In this document: positions 6,501 to 13,572 of the stretch, piece after piece | Layout: every line of letters begins with the position of its first letter | Numbering within the stretch: position 1 is the stretch's first letter | Origin: Alphaproteobacteria bacterium | GTDB taxonomy: Bacteria > Pseudomonadota > Alphaproteobacteria > Puniceispirillales > Puniceispirillaceae | DNA length: 13,572 bases | Direction: 5' to 3' | Assembly: GCA_022425565.1 (NCBI GenBank) | Contig: JAKMFG010000029.1 | Coordinates: 1 to 13,572, forward strand | Notes under the pieces: model-generated | What the model saw: only the letters and a program-made list of their open reading frames with translations | Databases searched by the model: none | Told to the model about the DNA's origin: nothing | Translations under genes and position numbers: made by a program

Positions 6501-6941
6501 ATGACGGACAGTATCACGCTGCATACCGACGGCTCATGCCTTCGCAACCCCGGCCCCGGCGGTTGGGCGGCAGTGCTGCAATGGCGAGACGAAATTCGTG
6601 AGCTGAGCGGCGCAGTTGCGGACAGCACCAACAACAGGATGGAACTGAAAGCGGCGATCGAGGGGCTCAACGCACTGAAGCGTCCAATGGCCGTCGACCT
6701 TCACACCGACAGCAAATATGTCATGCAGGGTGTCGAATCATGGATGCCGCGCTGGAAGCTGAATGGCTGGCGCACGGCGGCGAAGAAGCCGGTTCTCAAT
6801 CAGGATCTCTGGCAGGAACTGGACACCGCCCTGCAGCGCCATCAGGTGACCTGGCACTGGGTCAAGGGTCATGCCGGAAACGAGATGAACGAACGTTGCG
6901 ACGAGCTGGCGCGCGCGGCGGCCGGCTCTATCGACAACTGA
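6501..6941 (+). CDS. rnhA: Ribonuclease HI
   Basis: A 146-residue cytoplasmic nuclease that cuts the RNA strand of RNA-DNA hybrids, such as R-loops and primers. All active-site residues are present and fall at the same numbers as in E. coli RNase HI: Asp10 ([15 protein letters not shown]), Glu48 (NRMELKAA), Asp70 (HTDSKYV), His124 (VKGHAGN) and Asp134. The basic handle region around residues 80-100 ([16 protein letters not shown]) is also present. The ATG at 6501 has AGGG six bases upstream, overlapping the thrB stop codon. An in-frame upstream ATG at 6429 lies inside thrB and is not needed. It is the last gene of the ispH-thrB-rnhA unit and converges with the peroxiredoxin gene, 23 bases away. 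Confidence 0.97.
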   Translation: MTDSITLHTDGSCLRNPGPGGWAAVLQWRDEIRELSGAVADSTNNRMELKAAIEGLNALKRPMAVDLHTDSKYVMQGVESWMPRWKLNGWRTAAKKPVLNQDLWQELDTALQRHQVTWHWVKGHAGNEMNERCDELARAAAGSIDN

Positions 6942-6964
6942 TCAAATTCCCGAGTGGTCAGCTT

Positions 6965-7444
6965 CTAGAGCTGGGTGATCACATGGGTCGGGCTGGATAC
7001 CTCGTATGCACCGACCTCTTCCATCATCATCTTCGTCAGCACACCGTCGTCAATGATCATCGCGCAGCGTGTAGCACGCTCACCCAGAATAGGGCCCATG
7101 TGAACCGCCAGCCCAAGGGCGCGAGCGAATTCGGCATGCGGGTCGGCGATCATGTCGATCTTGCCGGCCGTACCGTGGATGTCGCCCCAGGCCTTCATCA
7201 CATGTGCGTCATTCACTGAAAGACAAGCGATACGGTCAACACCAGCAGCGCGCAAGTCATCAGCTCTGGCGACAAATTCCGGCAGGTGCTTGGCCGAACA
7301 GGTTGAGGTGAAAGCCCCCGGAAGCGCGAACAGGACCGTTCTACCGCTGGTGAAATACTGGGTGGATTCATGGGCGTCCACGCCGTCTTCTGTCTTGATC
7401 TGGAAGGTCGCCTGCGGGATGGCCTGACCGGCTTCGATAGTCAT
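6965..7444 (-). CDS. Peroxiredoxin, Prx5/PMP20-like (redoxin family)
   Basis: A 159-residue thiol peroxidase of the AhpC/TSA superfamily, Prx5 branch, reducing hydrogen peroxide and organic peroxides with thiols. The peroxidatic site is Pro42-Gly-Ala-Phe-Thr46-Ser-Thr-Cys49, and the partner arginine is Arg126 in GERATRCAMIIDDGV. Other cysteines are Cys74 and Cys127. Cys127 takes the place of the tyrosine that usually follows this arginine (RYA in most relatives I know), so it could alter the resolving chemistry. There is no signal peptide, so it is cytoplasmic. AGGA (7453-7456) lies eight bases before the start. It is 57 bases downstream of the dsbD-like gene on the same strand, possibly cotranscribed. 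Glutathione or glutaredoxin is the likely reductant, by family knowledge only. Confidence 0.93.
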   Translation of the reverse strand: MTIEAGQAIPQATFQIKTEDGVDAHESTQYFTSGRTVLFALPGAFTSTCSAKHLPEFVARADDLRAAGVDRIACLSVNDAHVMKAWGDIHGTAGKIDMIADPHAEFARALGLAVHMGPILGERATRCAMIIDDGVLTKMMMEEVGAYEVSSPTHVITQL

Positions 7445-7501
7445 ATCGTATGTCCTAATAGTCTGTTCTGTTGAAATGTCGCGCCGAGCCAGCGCCTCAC
7501 G

Positions 7502-9478
7502 TTATTTGGCGGTTTGGGCCACGTTTTCAAGGGCTCTGGTGATAGCCGAAGGGGTTAGAATTTCGCCAAGAATGGTATCGTTCCTGCCATCGGGCGTCAG
7601 CAGCATGTTGAACGGGATGCCATAGCGGCCGTGGCGGGCCAGAAAGGCGGCGATTTCCTTATCAGGGCGCGTCCAGTCGGCGCGCAGCAGTACAAGACTG
7701 CCATCAGCCACAGCAGCGCCAAAAATGCCGGCCACCGGGTCGCGGTCCAAGACGAGTGCCTTGTTCGCCTTGCAGGTAACACACCAGTCGGCCGTCACAT
7801 CCACAAAGACGGGCGTTCCGGCCGCAAGGCTGTCCTGCATGGCCTGCATGCTCCAAGGTTGCCACAGGACATTGCTTGCCGTCCTTGTTCCCTCGCCGCT
7901 GATCACGGTCGCCAGCACGCTGCCAAGCCAGACCATCGTTCCGACAAGCAGCAGCGCCAGAACGCGTTTCATCCAGGCCATCCATGGCCCGGGGCGCGGC
8001 AGCATCGCGACAAGTGACGGGTTTGCAGCGACAAGCATCCATGGCGCGGCAAGTCCAACGCCCATTGCGAGGAAAATCCCGAACAGGTCGACCATTCCGC
8101 CCGACAGGGCCGCCGCTACGGCGGTGCCGACGAACGGCGCCGAACAAGGCGTGGCAAGGATTGTCGCCAGCATTCCTGCAAGAAAATCCCCACGATAGGA
8201 CTGACCATCAGGCCCCGCACTGGTTCCGGCTGATGTTCTGGTAAGCGCCTGCACAAAGCGCGGTACCGGAATGACCACCCGGTCGATCAGGCTAAGCGCA
8301 AAGACGCCAAGCATCGCAATCATCACACCAAGGAATACCGGGTTCTGGAACTGGATCCCCCATCCGACGGTACCACCGGCCAGGCGCAGCGCTGCCAGCC
8401 CTGCGGCAAGGAGCAGGAAGCTTGTCACGATGCCGGCCGCGCCGGCCAGAAAACGCAGGCGCAGAACATTGCGCGGTGCGCCGACAGCGACAAGCACCGC
8501 CGACAGCTTCAGCGCCAGAACGGGCAACACGCAGGGCATGAGGTTAAGGATCAGGCCGCCAAGAAAGGCAATCGCAATAATGCGAAAAGACAGCGCGGAG
8601 ACAGCTGTTTCCGGCATCCCAGTCGTTCCGGCTTGTGCACGGATTTCCGCCATTTCGGGCGGGGCGCTGATTGTCAGCGCCAGCTGCCGGCCGGCAAGAT
8701 CGACCTTGTCAGCCGGCACAGCGGCCAGGAACAGCCCGTCACCGCGTGTCTGAGGCGCCTTGAATGCCACCCCGTCGACACCTTCGACAAACAGGTCGAC
8801 AACAGGCGGGCCATCATCCGCCAGCCTGACGAAGAGCCCCCCTTGGACCGCCGTCAGCTGATCGATGCGTATCGACGGCCCACTGGCACTGTATCCACTT
8901 TCGTCACTGCGCCTCGGCACCATAGCGGCATATTGGGCCATCGCCTGAGCATGGGAACTTGGCAGTGCCTCTCCGTCGGGGAGCTGCAAGTCCAGCGTTG
9001 CCGTCAGCGGCACACAGATATCGGCACAGGCGAGCGCCTCCAGCTCGGCCGTAACCTGCACAGCCGTTCCAGCAACATGACCGCGCACATCGAATGGCAG
9101 GATCACCGCGTTCTCGTAACCGAAATTGTCGAAACCGAAAGCATCGAACCGCGTTGGCATCGGCCAGGCAAACCGGCCCTCAAGCCCGGATGTGGGGCTT
9201 TGCGACAGGTCAACAATCGGCGCCAGGCCTGCCTCACCGGGCGTGCGCCAGTAGATCTTCCACCCTGGTGAAAGAACGAACTCCACCCCCAGCGGCAACG
9301 CATCCAGATCACCCGTTGCGGTCACCGCCGAGACAAGACGCGCCTCGCCAATCGACGGGTCACCCTGCCATGACGACTGGGCCGCCAGCGCGCTGTTGCC
9401 GAGGCTTGCCACAGTCATGGCAAGGCCGAAAATCCCTGCGAAAAGGCAGCGCATATGGAAATAGCTGGCGAGAATCAT
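7502..9478 (-). CDS. dsbD: DsbD/ScsB-type thiol:disulfide interchange protein
   Basis: A 658-residue inner-membrane protein that carries electrons from cytoplasmic thioredoxin to periplasmic thiol proteins. A signal peptide is visible at about 10-33 (ending ALAAQ). The periplasmic N-domain (about 34-290) contains Cys151 and Cys155 (ACADIC), the arrangement of ScsB-type proteins. The membrane core (about 297-525, some eight segments) has the transporter cysteines Cys316 (NLMPCVLP) and Cys445 (ATPCSAPF). The C-terminal thioredoxin domain has Trp565-Cys566-Val-Thr-Cys569 and a cis-proline in GIPF (Pro622). So all six redox cysteines are present. No good Shine-Dalgarno is seen; an alternative start at Met9 would give a shorter signal peptide. 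ScsB-like proteins are tied to copper stress or cytochrome c biogenesis; which applies here is not shown. Confidence 0.93.
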   Translation of the reverse strand: MILASYFHMRCLFAGIFGLAMTVASLGNSALAAQSSWQGDPSIGEARLVSAVTATGDLDALPLGVEFVLSPGWKIYWRTPGEAGLAPIVDLSQSPTSGLEGRFAWPMPTRFDAFGFDNFGYENAVILPFDVRGHVAGTAVQVTAELEALACADICVPLTATLDLQLPDGEALPSSHAQAMAQYAAMVPRRSDESGYSASGPSIRIDQLTAVQGGLFVRLADDGPPVVDLFVEGVDGVAFKAPQTRGDGLFLAAVPADKVDLAGRQLALTISAPPEMAEIRAQAGTTGMPETAVSALSFRIIAIAFLGGLILNLMPCVLPVLALKLSAVLVAVGAPRNVLRLRFLAGAAGIVTSFLLLAAGLAALRLAGGTVGWGIQFQNPVFLGVMIAMLGVFALSLIDRVVIPVPRFVQALTRTSAGTSAGPDGQSYRGDFLAGMLATILATPCSAPFVGTAVAAALSGGMVDLFGIFLAMGVGLAAPWMLVAANPSLVAMLPRPGPWMAWMKRVLALLLVGTMVWLGSVLATVISGEGTRTASNVLWQPWSMQAMQDSLAAGTPVFVDVTADWCVTCKANKALVLDRDPVAGIFGAAVADGSLVLLRADWTRPDKEIAAFLARHGRYGIPFNMLLTPDGRNDTILGEILTPSAITRALENVAQTAK

Positions 9479-9549
9479 GGGATGATAGTACCCGGCCTGT
9501 GGGGAGATTGACGCTTTACCACGCCGGTTTTTCCTGTCTAGGGTAGCTC

Positions 9550-10188
9550 ATGACGCAAGATAGGAAATCAGGCGGCCCGGCGCAATTGCCCGGTGGCTGG
9601 TGGGAAGAAGAGGACGACGATACAGCGGGCCAGATGACATCGCTACAGGGCCAGCTTCTTGTTGCCAGCCCCAATATCGGCGATGAGCGGTTCGAGAAAA
9701 CCGTGATCCTGATGTGTCATCATGACCCAGAATCCGCCATGGGGCTTGTGATCAACAGGCCGGCAAACAGCCTCAATCTTGGCGATCTTTACGAAAAGCT
9801 GGACATCGGCGCCGCTCGTTTCTGTGCTGCGGACCCCGTGCATATCGGCGGACCGGTCGACGGCAATCGTGGCTTTGTTCTCCATTCGCAGGACCATATG
9901 CTTCCTGAAAGCCTTTCAATCACCCATGAAATCGGGCTGACGGCGAGCATCGATATCCTGCGCGACATCACCGAGGGTGTCGGCCCGATGCAATCCATCG
10001 TATCGCTTGGATGCGCCGGGTGGAGTGCCGGGCAGCTCGACCAGGAAATGGCGGAGAATGTCTGGCTCAACCTGCCGGCATCAGCCGACCTTGTCTTCGA
10101 TCAGGACCGCGAAACGCTGTGGCAGCACAGCTTCTCGACGCTTGGCATCGACCCGGGCTTCTTCGCCGGATCTGCCGGTCGCGCCTGA
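9550..10188 (+). CDS. yqgE: YqgE/AlgH family protein (UPF0301)
   Basis: A 212-residue soluble protein of the YqgE/AlgH family, widespread in proteobacteria with no settled biochemical role. Family landmarks are GQLLVASPNIGDERFEKTVI (34-53), AMGLVINRP (63-71), the GGPV segment (100-103) and GCAGWSAGQLDQEM (154-167). Family members usually begin near the Met at residue 29 (MTSLQGQLL). The extra N-terminus here ends in a striking Gly-Gly-Trp-Trp followed by six acidic residues in a row. I kept the ATG at 9550 because AGGG lies six bases upstream (9540-9543); the inner ATG at 9634 has no comparable site. It is divergent from dsbD across 71 bases and converges with the M16 gene. The AlgH link to alginate regulation is not supported by anything here. 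Confidence 0.92.
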   Translation: MTQDRKSGGPAQLPGGWWEEEDDDTAGQMTSLQGQLLVASPNIGDERFEKTVILMCHHDPESAMGLVINRPANSLNLGDLYEKLDIGAARFCAADPVHIGGPVDGNRGFVLHSQDHMLPESLSITHEIGLTASIDILRDITEGVGPMQSIVSLGCAGWSAGQLDQEMAENVWLNLPASADLVFDQDRETLWQHSFSTLGIDPGFFAGSAGRA

Positions 10189-10210
10189 CCTTTCAAACCG
10201 TTTTCAGGCT

Positions 10211-11485
10211 TCAGGCGCTACCGCCTGCGAAAATGCCGGCGAGGTCTTCATTCGACATGATCTCGGCTTGTGGGCCGATCGCGGTTACGGCTGGTCGGCC
10301 TCCGGCGATCAGGTCTGCCGCCACATCGCGTACCGCCGCCGCATCCACGGCAATGATGCTGTCCAGCAGTGCCGCGTCATCCTGCGGCGCGCCGAACATC
10401 ATGATCTGGCGGGCAAGAGAATCGCCACAACCGGAGACTGATTCGCGGGACATGACGAGCGAAGCGCGAAGCTGCGCCTTGGCCCGCTCGACCTCGTCAT
10501 TACCGACGCCAGCCGCAATGTCGGCAAGCTGCTGTGCGGTGACGGCCAGCATCTCGTTTGCCGTATCGGCGGATGTGCCTGCATAGACGCCAAAATGTCC
10601 ACTGTCGGAATACATGCTGGCAAAAGAGAAAATCGAATAGCAGAGACCGCGCTTTTCGCGCACTTCCTGGAACAGGCGCGATGACATGCCGCCACCGAAC
10701 AGGGTCGACAGAAGCATCAGCGCATAGCGCCGCTCATCCTGAATGCTAAAGGACGGAAGGCCAATCACAAGGTGTGTCTGTTCGAGATCGCGTGTCTCGA
10801 CATGGCGACCACCCTGCCATGCCGGCTCTGCGCGGCTGGCATCCTCGGCCGTGGCAAGGCTGCCGAGCCGGGCCTCGACACGGGCTGTGAAATCATCATG
10901 TTCGACAGCGCCCGCGGCGGTCACCAGCATCTGGCCGGCACCGTAATGCCTATTCATGAATCCCTGCAGGTTCTCGCGGGAAAAGCCACTGACGCTGTCC
11001 ACTGACCCAAGAATAGGGCGCCCCAGCGTGTGGCTGCCATATGACGCCTTTGCAAACATGTCGAACACGATGTCATCCGGTGTGTCATGTGACTGGCCGA
11101 TCTCCTGAATGATGACTCCGCGCTCACGCTCGATCTCTACGTCCGGCATGGTCGGCTCAGTCAGGATATCGGCAAGAATATCGATCCCCATATCCAGATA
11201 TTCGGGAAGAAGGCGCAGGTAATAGGCCGTCTCTTCCCGGCTTGTATGGGCATTCATATAACCGCCGACATTTTCCACCTCGGTGGCGATGTCGCGGGCC
11301 GAGCGCCGCTTTGTGCCCTTGAAAGCCATATGCTCCAGCATGTGCGCAATGCCGGTTTCGCTGTCGCGTTCGTCCCTCGCGCCGGCATTCACCCAGATGC
11401 CGACAGACAGGCTCTGCACCTGTGGCATGGCGCGGGTGGCGACCTTCAGGCCGTTTGGAAGCTCTGACAGGATACCAAGGGTCAT
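10211..11485 (-). CDS. M16 zinc metallopeptidase, processing-peptidase-like
   Basis: A 424-residue peptidase of the pitrilysin/insulinase family, subgroup M16B. The zinc-binding inverted motif is His48-Met-Leu-Glu51-His52 (AHMLEHMAFKGT), and the third ligand is Glu128 in ERGVIIQEIGQS. The C-terminal half-domain has GGGMSSRLFQEVREKRGLCY, with Arg276 and Tyr283 as the usual substrate-binding pair. Alphaproteobacterial members are close relatives of the mitochondrial processing peptidase beta subunit; a Rickettsia homologue is known to process presequence-like peptides. There is no signal peptide, so it probably acts in the cytoplasm. The start codon overlaps the thrC stop by four bases (ATGA), and a strong GAGGAG (11492-11497) lies six bases upstream within thrC, so translation is coupled. 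Substrates are unknown. Confidence 0.94.
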   Translation of the reverse strand: MTLGILSELPNGLKVATRAMPQVQSLSVGIWVNAGARDERDSETGIAHMLEHMAFKGTKRRSARDIATEVENVGGYMNAHTSREETAYYLRLLPEYLDMGIDILADILTEPTMPDVEIERERGVIIQEIGQSHDTPDDIVFDMFAKASYGSHTLGRPILGSVDSVSGFSRENLQGFMNRHYGAGQMLVTAAGAVEHDDFTARVEARLGSLATAEDASRAEPAWQGGRHVETRDLEQTHLVIGLPSFSIQDERRYALMLLSTLFGGGMSSRLFQEVREKRGLCYSIFSFASMYSDSGHFGVYAGTSADTANEMLAVTAQQLADIAAGVGNDEVERAKAQLRASLVMSRESVSGCGDSLARQIMMFGAPQDDAALLDSIIAVDAAAVRDVAADLIAGGRPAVTAIGPQAEIMSNEDLAGIFAGGSA

Positions 11486-12888
11486 ACGTCTCTCCTCTTG
11501 GCAAGGACAAGGTCACGCACAGCGTCAGCCGTTGCGTCTGCGTGGTGCATCTTTTCCCGCCGATTCATCAGGTCAGCAAGATGCGGCGGCAACGCCGGTG
11601 GCGTGCCGGTAGCCTGTGCCACGGCACCGTCAAATTTGGCGGGGTGAGCGCAGGCAAGCGCCACAACGGGTGTTCCGGCAGGCACCGTACCGTCAGCCAC
11701 AGCGCGGCGTGCCGCCGAAACACCAACAGCGCTGTGCGGATCCAGAACCATGCCGTCAGCTGCGCTGGCAGCGATTTCGGCAACGGTGCCCTCGTCGTCC
11801 AGCCGATAGGCAGCAAATTCTCCATGCGCGGCCTTCATCGCCTCGGCTGGGAGATCGAACTGACCAGTCTCGGCAAAGCGCGCCATGATCTCGGCAACCT
11901 TTGCACCGTCGCGGCCAAGCAGCTCGAACAGCAGCCGTTCAAAATTGCTGGACACCTGAATGTCCATCGACGGGCTCAGAGACGGGGTCACCGTCTCGCG
12001 CTGCATGGCACCATTCTCGAAGAACCGGGTCAGGATGTCGTTGCGGTTCGAGGCGATAATCAGCCGCTCGACGGGAAGGCCCATCTGCATCGCCACATAA
12101 CCGGCAAAGACATTGCCAAAATTGCCGGTGGGAACCGAAAAGGCGACTTTCTGGTCGGGTGCGCCAAGTTCCAGCGCGGCCTTGAAGTAATAGACGATCT
12201 GCGGCATCAGCCGGGCCCAGTTGATCGAATTCACCGCCGACAGCCCGACCTTGTCACGAAACCCGTGATCGTTGAACAGCGACTTGACGATGGCCTGACA
12301 ATCATCGAAATCCCCGGCCACGGCAACGGCATGCGCGCCGGCGGCATCGACAGACGTCATCTGCCGTTGCTGCACGGGCGATACACGGCCGTCCGGGAAC
12401 AGGATGAAGATATCGACAGCCTCACGCCCCTGGAACGCCTCCAGCGCGGCAGAGCCGGTGTCACCGCTGGTCGCCCCGAGGATGACCGCCTGCCTGCCTG
12501 CCGACTGCAGCGCCCGGTCAAAGGCGCGCGACAGGAACTGCATCGCATAGTCTTTAAAGGCGATGGTCGGGCCGTGGAACAGCTCCAGCACATGAATGTC
12601 GCCGGTTAGATGCTTCAGCGGCGCAACGTCCGGATCGGTAAAGCCGGCATAGGCATCGGCTGCCATCGCCGTCATTTCGCCCTCGTCGATCTCGCCTTTG
12701 GTGAAGCGCGCCATGATGCGACCGGCAAGCTCGGCATAGGACAGGCCCGCCATCTCGCTAATTTCATTCTCTTCAAAGCGCGGATAACTGACCGGCAGAT
12801 ACAGGCCGCCGTCGCGGGCAAGCCCGCTGAGAAGCGCCTGTTCGTAACCAAGCGGGCCGTCCTTGCCTCGGGTGCTGATATATTCCAT
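11482..12888 (-). CDS. thrC: Threonine synthase
   Basis: A 468-residue PLP enzyme that converts O-phosphohomoserine to threonine. The PLP lysine is Lys112 in ELFHGPTIAFKDYAMQF. The loop GATSGDTGSAA (138-148) and the phosphate-binding GNFGN (255-259) are present, as are the N-terminal YISTRG and SPSMDIQVSSNFERLL (305-320) of the long class of ThrC found in E. coli, fungi and alphaproteobacteria. The ATG at 12888 matches the family start and has AGGA (12897-12900) eight bases upstream, overlapping the SURF1 stop. The frame runs 29 codons further upstream, but that part is antisense-like filler over the SURF1 end. It lies between SURF1 and the M16 peptidase in one unit; its partner thrB is 5 kb away on the other strand. 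Confidence 0.97.
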   Translation of the reverse strand: MEYISTRGKDGPLGYEQALLSGLARDGGLYLPVSYPRFEENEISEMAGLSYAELAGRIMARFTKGEIDEGEMTAMAADAYAGFTDPDVAPLKHLTGDIHVLELFHGPTIAFKDYAMQFLSRAFDRALQSAGRQAVILGATSGDTGSAALEAFQGREAVDIFILFPDGRVSPVQQRQMTSVDAAGAHAVAVAGDFDDCQAIVKSLFNDHGFRDKVGLSAVNSINWARLMPQIVYYFKAALELGAPDQKVAFSVPTGNFGNVFAGYVAMQMGLPVERLIIASNRNDILTRFFENGAMQRETVTPSLSPSMDIQVSSNFERLLFELLGRDGAKVAEIMARFAETGQFDLPAEAMKAAHGEFAAYRLDDEGTVAEIAASAADGMVLDPHSAVGVSAARRAVADGTVPAGTPVVALACAHPAKFDGAVAQATGTPPALPPHLADLMNRREKMHHADATADAVRDLVLAKRRDV

Positions 12889-12898
12889 ATCCACAGTC

Positions 12899-13572
12899 CT
12901 ACTCGTCGGAGACGCTGGCGTCACGCCCGAAGCGCAGCCTGCCGGCCTGATGATGAAAGGCAAGATAGACACCAATCAGTGCGCAGGCGATGCCATACCA
13001 GGTGATGGCATATCCAAGATGCGAGTTGCGAAGGTTGGTTTCCGTGCGTGCCGCGATCGGAAGCTTGATGGTGTCGGATATCCGCAGCGCAGCCGCATAG
13101 ATGGCTGTTTCTGCCTTCCCCTGAAGACCCAGATGACTGACGATCTGCTCCGGCACAAGGGTGAACCAGAACCCGTTTTCCGGCTCGTTCTCAGGCACGA
13201 AATAGCCCCGTTTTCCAGGGAAGCGCAGAATCGCGGCGACCGTGACCTCACCCTCGACAAGCGTGAACTCCCGCTTGTCCTGCTCGCGGTAGGATTCGGA
13301 CACCCAGCCACGATTGATCAGGACGGTCCGCCCGTCGGTCAGGGTGAACGGGGTGACAATATGAAATCCGGCATTGCCCTCATATGTGCGGCCGGTCATG
13401 AAGACTTCCTGTGTATGGTCGAAGCTGCCGGTAAGCGCCAGCCTGCGGAATTCCATTTCCGGCCCGACCTTACCCGAAGGCAAGTCGACTGGTGCGGCGG
13501 TGGCGCGGCTCTCGAAATCCTCGATGAGCTGATTCTTCCATTCCAGACGCTGCACCTGCCAGGTGCCAAGCC
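12899..13572 (-). CDS. SURF1 family cytochrome oxidase assembly protein (5' end outside window)
   Basis: The frame is open from the right edge, giving 223 residues to the TAG at 12899-12901. It opens with Leu-Gly-Thr-Trp-Gln followed by RLEWKNQLI, the LGxWQ...RxxWK signature that in full-length proteins follows the first membrane helix. Only the N-terminal helix and start should therefore be missing. GRTYEGNAGFHIVTPF, VLINRGWV and the closing helix HLGYAITWYGIACALIGVYLAFHH are classic for the family. SURF1 helps haem a insertion into subunit I of aa3-type cytochrome c oxidase in the inner membrane. In alphaproteobacteria it commonly ends the cox/cta gene cluster, so oxidase genes are expected just beyond the right edge. 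thrC starts ten bases after the stop. Confidence 0.96.
   Translation of the reverse strand, partial: LGTWQVQRLEWKNQLIEDFESRATAAPVDLPSGKVGPEMEFRRLALTGSFDHTQEVFMTGRTYEGNAGFHIVTPFTLTDGRTVLINRGWVSESYREQDKREFTLVEGEVTVAAILRFPGKRGYFVPENEPENGFWFTLVPEQIVSHLGLQGKAETAIYAAALRISDTIKLPIAARTETNLRNSHLGYAITWYGIACALIGVYLAFHHQAGRLRFGRDASVSDE

Noticed and set aside
6959..6973. Small palindrome CAGCT-TCTAG-AGCTG at the rnhA/peroxiredoxin junction
   Set aside because: Only five pairs, no T-run on either side, and it overlaps the peroxiredoxin stop codon.
6740..7219. 159-codon plus-strand frame across the rnhA end and the peroxiredoxin gene
   Set aside because: It covers two genes with intact active sites in other frames and matches no known family.
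9508..9549. TTGACG at 9508-9513 as a promoter for yqgE
   Set aside because: No acceptable -10 box lies 16-19 bases downstream.
10201..10233. Inverted repeat CAGGCG/CGCCTG (10212-10227) with TTTTC/GAAAA outside, between yqgE and the M16 gene, considered as a terminator
   Set aside because: On both strands the downstream side is A-rich, not T-rich, so it does not fit an intrinsic terminator; it also overlaps the end of the M16 coding region.
11422..12609. 395-codon open frame on the plus strand, antisense to thrC
   Set aside because: It lies entirely over well-conserved thrC and the M16 start and has low-complexity Arg/His/Gly-rich composition. GC-rich codon bias commonly leaves such antisense frames open.

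Overview
The window looks like ordinary core chromosome of an aerobic alphaproteobacterium. Three things point that way. The F0 operon is split off from the F1 genes and has the order atpI-atpB-atpE-atpF'-atpF with two b-type subunits. The homoserine kinase is of the aminoglycoside-phosphotransferase-like type and lies in an ispH-thrB-rnhA cluster. A SURF1 gene for haem-copper oxidase assembly is followed by thrC and an M16 processing-type peptidase. The DNA is GC-rich by eye. A Rhodospirillales or SAR116-type relative is my guess from the c-subunit and gene order, not something I could test. I see no mobile element, CRISPR array, tRNA or rRNA.

Layout, left to right. The plus strand begins with the C-terminal part of smc (1-963). 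A 299-base gap follows, with a good sigma-70-type promoter and a long leader, and then the F0 operon (1263-3938), which closes with a GC-rich hairpin. A small lipoprotein gene of unknown function is on the minus strand (3996-4484) and is divergent from ispH-thrB-rnhA on the plus strand (4557-6941). Convergent to rnhA, on the minus strand, are a Prx5-type peroxiredoxin and a DsbD/ScsB-type membrane thiol reductase (6965-9478). A yqgE/algH-family gene is on the plus strand (9550-10188). The rest is one minus-strand unit that enters from the right edge: SURF1 (cut by the edge), thrC and the M16 peptidase (10211-13572).

How the genes fit together. The F0 genes build the membrane proton channel of ATP synthase, and SURF1 assembles the oxidase that helps to energise it. 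thrB and thrC are consecutive steps of threonine synthesis but lie in separate, opposing units. dsbD and prx are adjacent thiol-redox genes that may be cotranscribed. ispH is the last step of the MEP isoprenoid pathway.

I found no convincing new multi-gene system. The most interesting signals are at RNA level around atpE: a pseudoknot-capable element upstream, an A-rich leader before its start, and a strong hairpin just downstream, which together could raise c-subunit output. Also worth a look are the unusual transmembrane residues in the c subunit, the signal-peptide-like N-terminus of b' with a small in-frame duplication, and the unknown lipoprotein.
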